Assembly: GCA_009869945.1 (NCBI GenBank)
Contig: WIXG01000351.1
Location: 1 to 64,000 of the forward strand
Origin: Mesaphorura yosii
Taxonomy: Eukaryota; Arthropoda; Collembola; Poduromorpha; Tullbergiidae
DNA: 64,000 nt
Direction: 5' to 3'
Positions 58,701 to 64,000 of this stretch are shown here, piece after piece. Below the pieces are notes generated by a model. That model did no database searches. It saw only the letters and a list, made by a program, of their open reading frames with translations, and was not told the DNA's origin. The position numbers and the translations under genes are program-made. Each line of letters starts with the position of its first letter. The first letter of the stretch is position 1.

Positions 58701-61700
58701 GACAATGTCTATTGACGACAATGTCTATTGACGACATTGTCTATCTCTACATCAGATGAATAATGTAAGCAAGAAAGCTCACATCATTGAATGCCTTATG
58801 ATTCTGTTATATTCCAAATTGTCCACAGGATTGCATAATTTTTGCAACAATTTTGCACTGCAAGTGGGTGTTAGTGCTGGGAACATGACCGGATTGAATT
58901 TAAAGGTGGCCACAGAAAGTCACAGAACACAGGGGACTGCATGGGTTAGGCTAGGTTTTTTAGCCAACACAACACAACCTTGCATTGTGCCATATTATCG
59001 CTCTAATAGCTTGGTCATAAGATGGACAATGTCGCGAATAGGCATTGTCGCGAGTAGACATTGCCGCCCTTGGACATTGTCGTGGAATCTGATATTATGG
59101 CTTAACGAGTTGGCATGTTCAGATTCAAGTTGGTCTTCGTCATTTAAGGCTTAAGAGCAAATAGTAAGCCATATAATAGCAACAAGAGCAAGACAACGTG
59201 TTCACTAAATCAAACCATATACAAAAGGGAAGCTGAACCGTGTTTTGGCTTCGTCTGGCAATGGCCGTACGTAAGACGGCGAATTTCCACTTGATTAAAT
59301 AATTGGAATAAGGAAATGCGCAACATCATCAGGCAAAGCAAACCAGAGCAGCGCGAGCTTAACGAACTTGTAATGACGTGCCATAAATTGCGAAGAGAAG
59401 CAACACGAAAGACGCAAGACGTGTGTACATGGGGGGCATGGTGGGTCTGAGTTCATGACATTTTGTTATGACATCGCCACTTGAAATACAACTTGTAATA
59501 AAGCACTAACTTCCTAATTCAGCAGTGCTTGAGTGCTCAGACTGCAATGCACAGTAACGAGCAAATCTGCCACTTGCTCGTAATGCAATGTAATAAAGGT
59601 CTTATAAAGAAATAGAATGAATCATTGCACTTTCTTTCCGAATAAATCTCGTTGAACTCGATTACGAACCCGCGACCCGTGCACGGTACGTGGAAGTCGA
59701 TTCAATCCACTACTTTATGACCCTTGATACTTCTTGAATCATAAGCGCCGAGCACCAAACCAAGCCAAGCCCGGTTTATTTCCATCAACATGATGGAGTT
59801 GATGCTGTTCGTGTGCTCGTGTGCTCGTGCATAATTTGTAAAGTTAAGTTTAGACACGGTGCATGGTGTGATCGTGAGCTGGAATCGTTGCGGCCCATTA
59901 AAGTCGACACCTCTGGACATTCTGTACCAAGTGACATTTTTCACGTGCTCTCATGTAGCTCCTTATTTCTTGAATCATCGACACCGAAACATCACATCAC
60001 AACTGATAACATATTTCTTTTTGCATTGCATGTGAGCATTTCTGTTTTGTCATTTCTTTTCAACTTGTGATATGAAACTCATCTAAATTCAACTCTGCTG
60101 AACTGACGCCATGCTGTAATTGTCCTTGGAACTTAATTGCTATGTTTGACGAGTACGAGGAAACTCAAGTTCCTTTGTCGTAGTCGCCGTCGTCGTCTTT
60201 ATTTATTTTAGTGGCATTATAGCGTTAATAGCACAGCAAAAACTCAGCTCAGACTCAAATTACTATTAAAACATGCACCACCGAGCCCAGAAGCCAGAAG
60301 CAGACCCCAGTTCTAAGTCTACATGGCTGTTTGTGCCTCGCTCGTAAAAATGTGTTAAGTGTTAAGAACTTCCCCGAAATGACGTGTTTTGCTGGCCAAG
60401 TACTTAATTATGGTTATTATTACTCGAGTAATATTCTTATTCGCTTATCCTTCTCACATTAATTTAATGATTATGACCAGAAAAATTTTCCTAGCAAATA
60501 AACGCGTTATGTGTGCAGAAAGTGAACCACATGGCCATACCACAATGACAATGACATCATCTCAGTTCACTATGTTGAAGCGGATTTTGACTTAAAATGA
60601 CAATGAAATGGTGACAAGCATAATTGAGTGGTTCGCAACTCGCAGGAAATGGCAAATTCACAGTGCATGGGCACAGACGTGTGACACTGCGCGGCAAGGA
60701 ATTAATTACATTACAGGCAATGCAGAAATGTTTATCAATAATTTAAAATGTTGCAGTTTAATACTCGGAAGCAGAAGACAAGTAGAAAACAGAGTCCGGC
60801 TGCTGCGTGGTTTTGCGTCTCTTCTAGCTCGGATCTGCTGCGTGTTTGTGAATGAATGGATTCAATGACTTTTTGGACTCGGTTCTTGTAATTTTCGCTG
60901 ATTTTAAGTCTGGAAAGTGTCAGTTTACAAGAACGCATGCTACGACTTAAATCTTTCGTGGCTTATGTTTGGTGTCGTGGTGCGTGTGAGCGCATACAGG
61001 ACATGATAATTGCAGGGGGTGATGTCTTGTGTTTTCAAAACTCACAAGTGGTGATGATGTTCTCAGATACTGATTCATGATTTCAGGAAACCGTTCTTAA
61101 TTACAGAATGAATGAAATCAGAATCATCTTCATTGGAGAAACTGCTATTTCCTTCGACAAGTCATACACTTGAGTAGAATTTGGATGCCCTATTTACAAT
61201 TCCACGAGGTGTTCTTTAAAAAACTTGAGAATTTTGTTGATTTGACTTTTAAGAACATGTAAACTATAAACAAATGAGGAAAATATCACATCGAATTGAA
61301 TGTAAACAGCTTCAGTGTGTATGCAATTAAAGGCACAGGCAGTCAGTCAAATCTGGAAGATCGTGTTGAAATGAGACGAGACGACCCCCTTTTTACGTAT
61401 AAACATGATTCCCAATCCTCAGAGAACATCTGGACAGCATGTTTCCACACTTGCGACTTTGTAATTGCTGAAACGTGCGTTCGAAGGGTGCCGAGTGCCT
61501 GATTGGCCTAGATTCCAAAAGATTCGTGAAGATTGTGAATGAGTTTTGTCTCTAAGCCCGGTCCAATCATCAAATTGCAATTTAATTCTGGTTTCGCTGC
61601 ATTTTTGTACTATGAGATTCTTAACTAACAAGCATTGACGCTAAATTCTCGAGAATAAGTTATTCAATCATGTTCGTTTAGAAGTTATAAGTTAAAAGAA

Positions 61701-61753
61701 GTCCAGGAACAAGAATTAAAGTGCTAAAAGTTGAAGGTTCGCGATTAAAAGAA
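55792..61753. other. Long non-coding region upstream of RIPOR
   Basis: Nearly 6 kb with no supported gene. The proximal part must hold the RIPOR promoter and 5' UTR. It contains the palindrome-rich element at 58647-59105. The open frames (for example 56356-56760, 58756-59154, 60608-60868) lack signal peptides, domains, codon bias or splice partners. Upstream non-coding exons of RIPOR are possible. Confidence 0.55.
58647..59105. mobile_element. MITE-like element with arrays of GACAATGTC palindromic motifs at both ends
   Basis: The left end carries GACAATGTC or its complement at 58671, 58685, 58701, 58716 and 58733. The right end carries it or one-mismatch variants at 59025, 59041, 59057 and 59073. 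The outermost copies sit in inverted orientation within a shared CACGACAATGTCCA, preceded on both sides by a TATTAT/ATAAT-rich stretch, so they form degenerate terminal inverted repeats. No coding capacity inside. Exact ends and target-site duplication are not clear. Confidence 0.6.
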
Positions 61754-64000
61754 TTAGTTGTTTAAACAGGAACTCTCGCCCCAGTTGTTCATGTAATTCA
61801 CTCCAATTCTGAACGTTGAGTCCATAATTAAATGATTCTTGTACATTTCTTGGAATGGTGGCCAGAAAAGAGCCGTTGCATTGTTCGCCAAAGTCGAGCG
61901 TACCGGAATGTTTGGATTCCTACAATAAATCTACATTACCTCCTTGTCCTTTTGAGTGTATTCAGGGAATCTTACCCGTGATGAATAAAATTGATGACGT
62001 AATTGATAAATTGAAGGCTGACATTTGTATCACCTGCGTTCAGAGTGAAGAAGTGAAACAAATAGAGCAGATCATCGCTATGAGCCACTCCTCCAGGAAT
62101 TGGCGGTGGTGGAAACGGGAAGAACAGCGTGAAGAGTGAATACTGGCCCTTATAGTCAAAGGCGTACCAATACGAGTCCGGATTGCGCCTTGAATGCAGC
62201 AGTAAATTCCGGTAGCCTCCGGCTTTGAAGAAGAATACGCTGTTCATCTGCATACAGAAGAAGGATTTCAAATTACTGCTGCATTCTTAATTGATTGATT
62301 ATCAATCTCACATCACTCAAGCCTGGAACCATATCCTCAAATCTGCCATTTGCTTCGGTGCCTTGCAGGAATTGATTTTGAAGTGAATGATAAACAGCAT
62401 GAGTTTTGTCGTCGATGCCTGCCAGAAAATTCAGAGAAGTTCGTGAAAGGAAAACTCGCTTTAAAGATTTCGCAAGCTTAAGTTTCTTGAATTACCCATG
62501 GAGTGAAGCATCGTCGGAACAAGGTCATTACGAAGGAAAGTTGAATTCAGATGCCTTTCACCGCACCCAACGCAATTCAGGAAACGATTATAGGTGACCC
62601 CAAGTGGAAAGGTTCCATCATCCTTTGTGTTTCCTTGCATCAGTGGAATATTCATTTGCTCCCCAGCCAGCAGAATTTCTTCGGGTGACTTTCTCAACAG
62701 TTTCGGTTCGAATGGTGCGGCTTGAACCACCGGCGACACGGCGTCAAATCCAAGGCGACCTTCCTTTCGTTCCTCATTCTGTGCCAGGCACAAGACGAAG
62801 GCTAATTAGTTGGGAGGCAAGCATCAAATGTGCGCTTTCATTGACAATTTACCTGGTAATTGTTCAACGCTTGAACCAGATTGTCCGCGTTAACCGTTTT
62901 CATGCAGCTCATAATCATGGCCACGTCAGGCTGTCCATCTGCCAGTACATTCACCTCAGGATCGAAGCAGCCAGCAAGTTGAGAAATACGAAGCGAGGCT
63001 GGCTTGGGGTCAAGGGTGGTGGCCCAGTCGTTAAGTGCGCTTCCGCTGAGCGCAATTGCTCGATGGAATAATTGTTTGGGCTGCATCGACAATTCACTCA
63101 GCATCAAGTGGCTAACTCCGGCTGTGAAACGCAGAGCCGTTCAAGTATATGAGCTTTTGAAGAACAACGTTGCTCGTGAGGCAGTTTCAACTTTTCGCAA
63201 CTCGTAAACTAACCGGCTCCAGCAGACTGTCCGGAGAGGGTAACCGAGTCTGGATTTCCGCCAAAGTGGTGGATATAATTTTGTATCCATTGAAGTGCGG
63301 AAACCATGTCGTACAGAGCTGCATTTCCGGGTGCGTCGTCCGTCTCGAGGCAGAAGAAACCTAATTCGAGAAGGATTCGGTAAAATTCGGTATCCATTCT
63401 GATTAGTACACTCGTTCTAGAAGATTTCTTACCCAACACGCCCAATCTGTAGTTGAATGTGACCAAAACAACGTCATGCTCCAATAGTTTGCTTGGGTTG
63501 TAAAAGACACCGTTTCCAGAACTGAATGCACCGCCATGGATGAAAACCAGAACCGGCAACGGCTCGCCTCCGTCACTGGGAAGCTGCGGGGTTTGAAATG
63601 TGAAAGTAATCGCTCCCGCCGAGGTTTCATCAGCAATTTTCTTACCTTTGGCGTGTAAATGTTCAAATTCAAACAGTCTTCATGGCCAAGATACGCCCTT
63701 GTTGACTTTTGCTTAATTTCTTGTTCGTAGTAGCGGTACGCTTCGACATTTCCAGCAGCGTACTCAAGACTCAGATTTCTAGTTTTTGCGTTGAACTCGC
63801 TGAAGCCGTCGGGTTGAACGCATGAATTTCCTTCGTAATAAGCATTGAAGAAGGAACCGGGAGGTGACAATGGCTTGTCAACGTCTTCAGGCGGAAGGAA
63901 TCTGTGGTCTGCAAGTGGCCCCTTCGCGTATGGAATTCCAAGGAATTGATTGTATTCTCGTCGGCTTCCACCAATAATTGTGGTCTTGAGTCCCTTAATA
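61754..64000 (-). CDS. Type-B carboxylesterase, paralogue of the first gene (5' end outside window)
   Basis: Alpha/beta-hydrolase esterase, cut at its N-terminus by the window end. Exons (minus): 64000-63646, 63583-63433, 63360-63214, 63121-62853, 62778-62496, 62418-62312, 62247-61976, 61919-61754. First residues seen are IKGLKTTIIGG, so only the signal peptide and a few residues are missing. HGGAF, GQSAG (catalytic Ser), DDGTF (acid residue) and GGVAHSDD (catalytic His) are all present. It ends with a short normal tail and a stop at 61754, without the mucin repeats of the gene at 1-2669. It has an extra intron right after GQSAGA and lacks the one at HG/DD. All introns are GT-AG. Confidence 0.92.

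Noticed and set aside
58671-59081. Regularly spaced short repeats resembling a CRISPR array
   Set aside because: The host is a eukaryote, the repeats are only 9 bp, vary in orientation, and no cas genes are present; a transposon end is the better reading.
55786-61750. Many open frames of 60-130 codons upstream of RIPOR
   Set aside because: None has a recognisable domain, signal peptide or consistent splice sites; both strands are equally open.

Overview
The window reads as a compact invertebrate nuclear genome, most likely an arthropod and possibly a springtail. Coding regions are split by short spliceosomal introns (mostly 55-100 nt, GT-AG). Several genes have metazoan core promoters (TATA box) and AATAAA-type poly(A) signals. 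The families are animal ones: a neuropeptide-type GPCR, a GluCl-like Cys-loop channel, a RIPOR Rho regulator, a full-length ABCA transporter and a microsomal P450. The WS/DGAT-type acyltransferase and the bacillopeptidase-F-like S8 protein are what make me lean to Collembola. That placement is inference; no rRNA or mitochondrial marker is present. Gene models below were built by hand: splice sites were read from the sequence and every complete model keeps one open frame across all junctions.

Layout. 1-2.7 kb: a secreted carboxylesterase (-) with a mucin-like tandem-repeat tail cut by the window start. 3.6-4.9: FMRFamide-receptor-like GPCR (+). 5.2-9.0: zinc-finger/WD40 protein resembling TFIIIC subunit GTF3C2 (-). 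10.8-12.7: an unrecognised single-pass membrane protein with a death-fold-like (CARD-like) N-terminal domain (+). 13.1-14.1: a TMBIM/Lifeguard pseudogene (-). 14.5-17.4: a secreted astacin and a secreted chymotrypsin-like protease (both -). 18.3-18.6: a 56-residue secreted peptide precursor (+). 19.5-21.3: WS/DGAT acyltransferase (+). 22.9-29.4: ABCA transporter (+). 29.9-31.6: CYP3-clan-like P450 (+). 31.7-33.2: a subtilisin-fold protein lacking all three catalytic residues (-). 34.1-39.1: a tandem duplication of a metallophosphatase plus an intronless GluCl-like channel. 39.9-55.8: RIPOR (-) with multi-kb introns. 55.8-61.8: a long non-coding stretch. 61.8-64.0: a second carboxylesterase (-), cut by the window end.

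There is no operon-like organisation. Shared themes are secreted hydrolases and detoxification or lipid handling (two esterases, P450, ABCA, acyltransferase, astacin, serine protease), which fits a gut or xenobiotic-exposed animal. Selfish DNA is present only as remnants: a LINE 3' end, a pogo-like transposase fragment between direct repeats, a palindrome-rich MITE-like element and a foldback element.

The observations I rate highest are the CARD-like/transmembrane protein, the triple-dead subtilisin homologue, the channel pair with an acidic residue at the selectivity-filter Pro position, the reciprocal decay of the 34-39 kb duplication, three GC-AG introns in one esterase whose paralogue has GT at the same places, and the esterase mucin tail.
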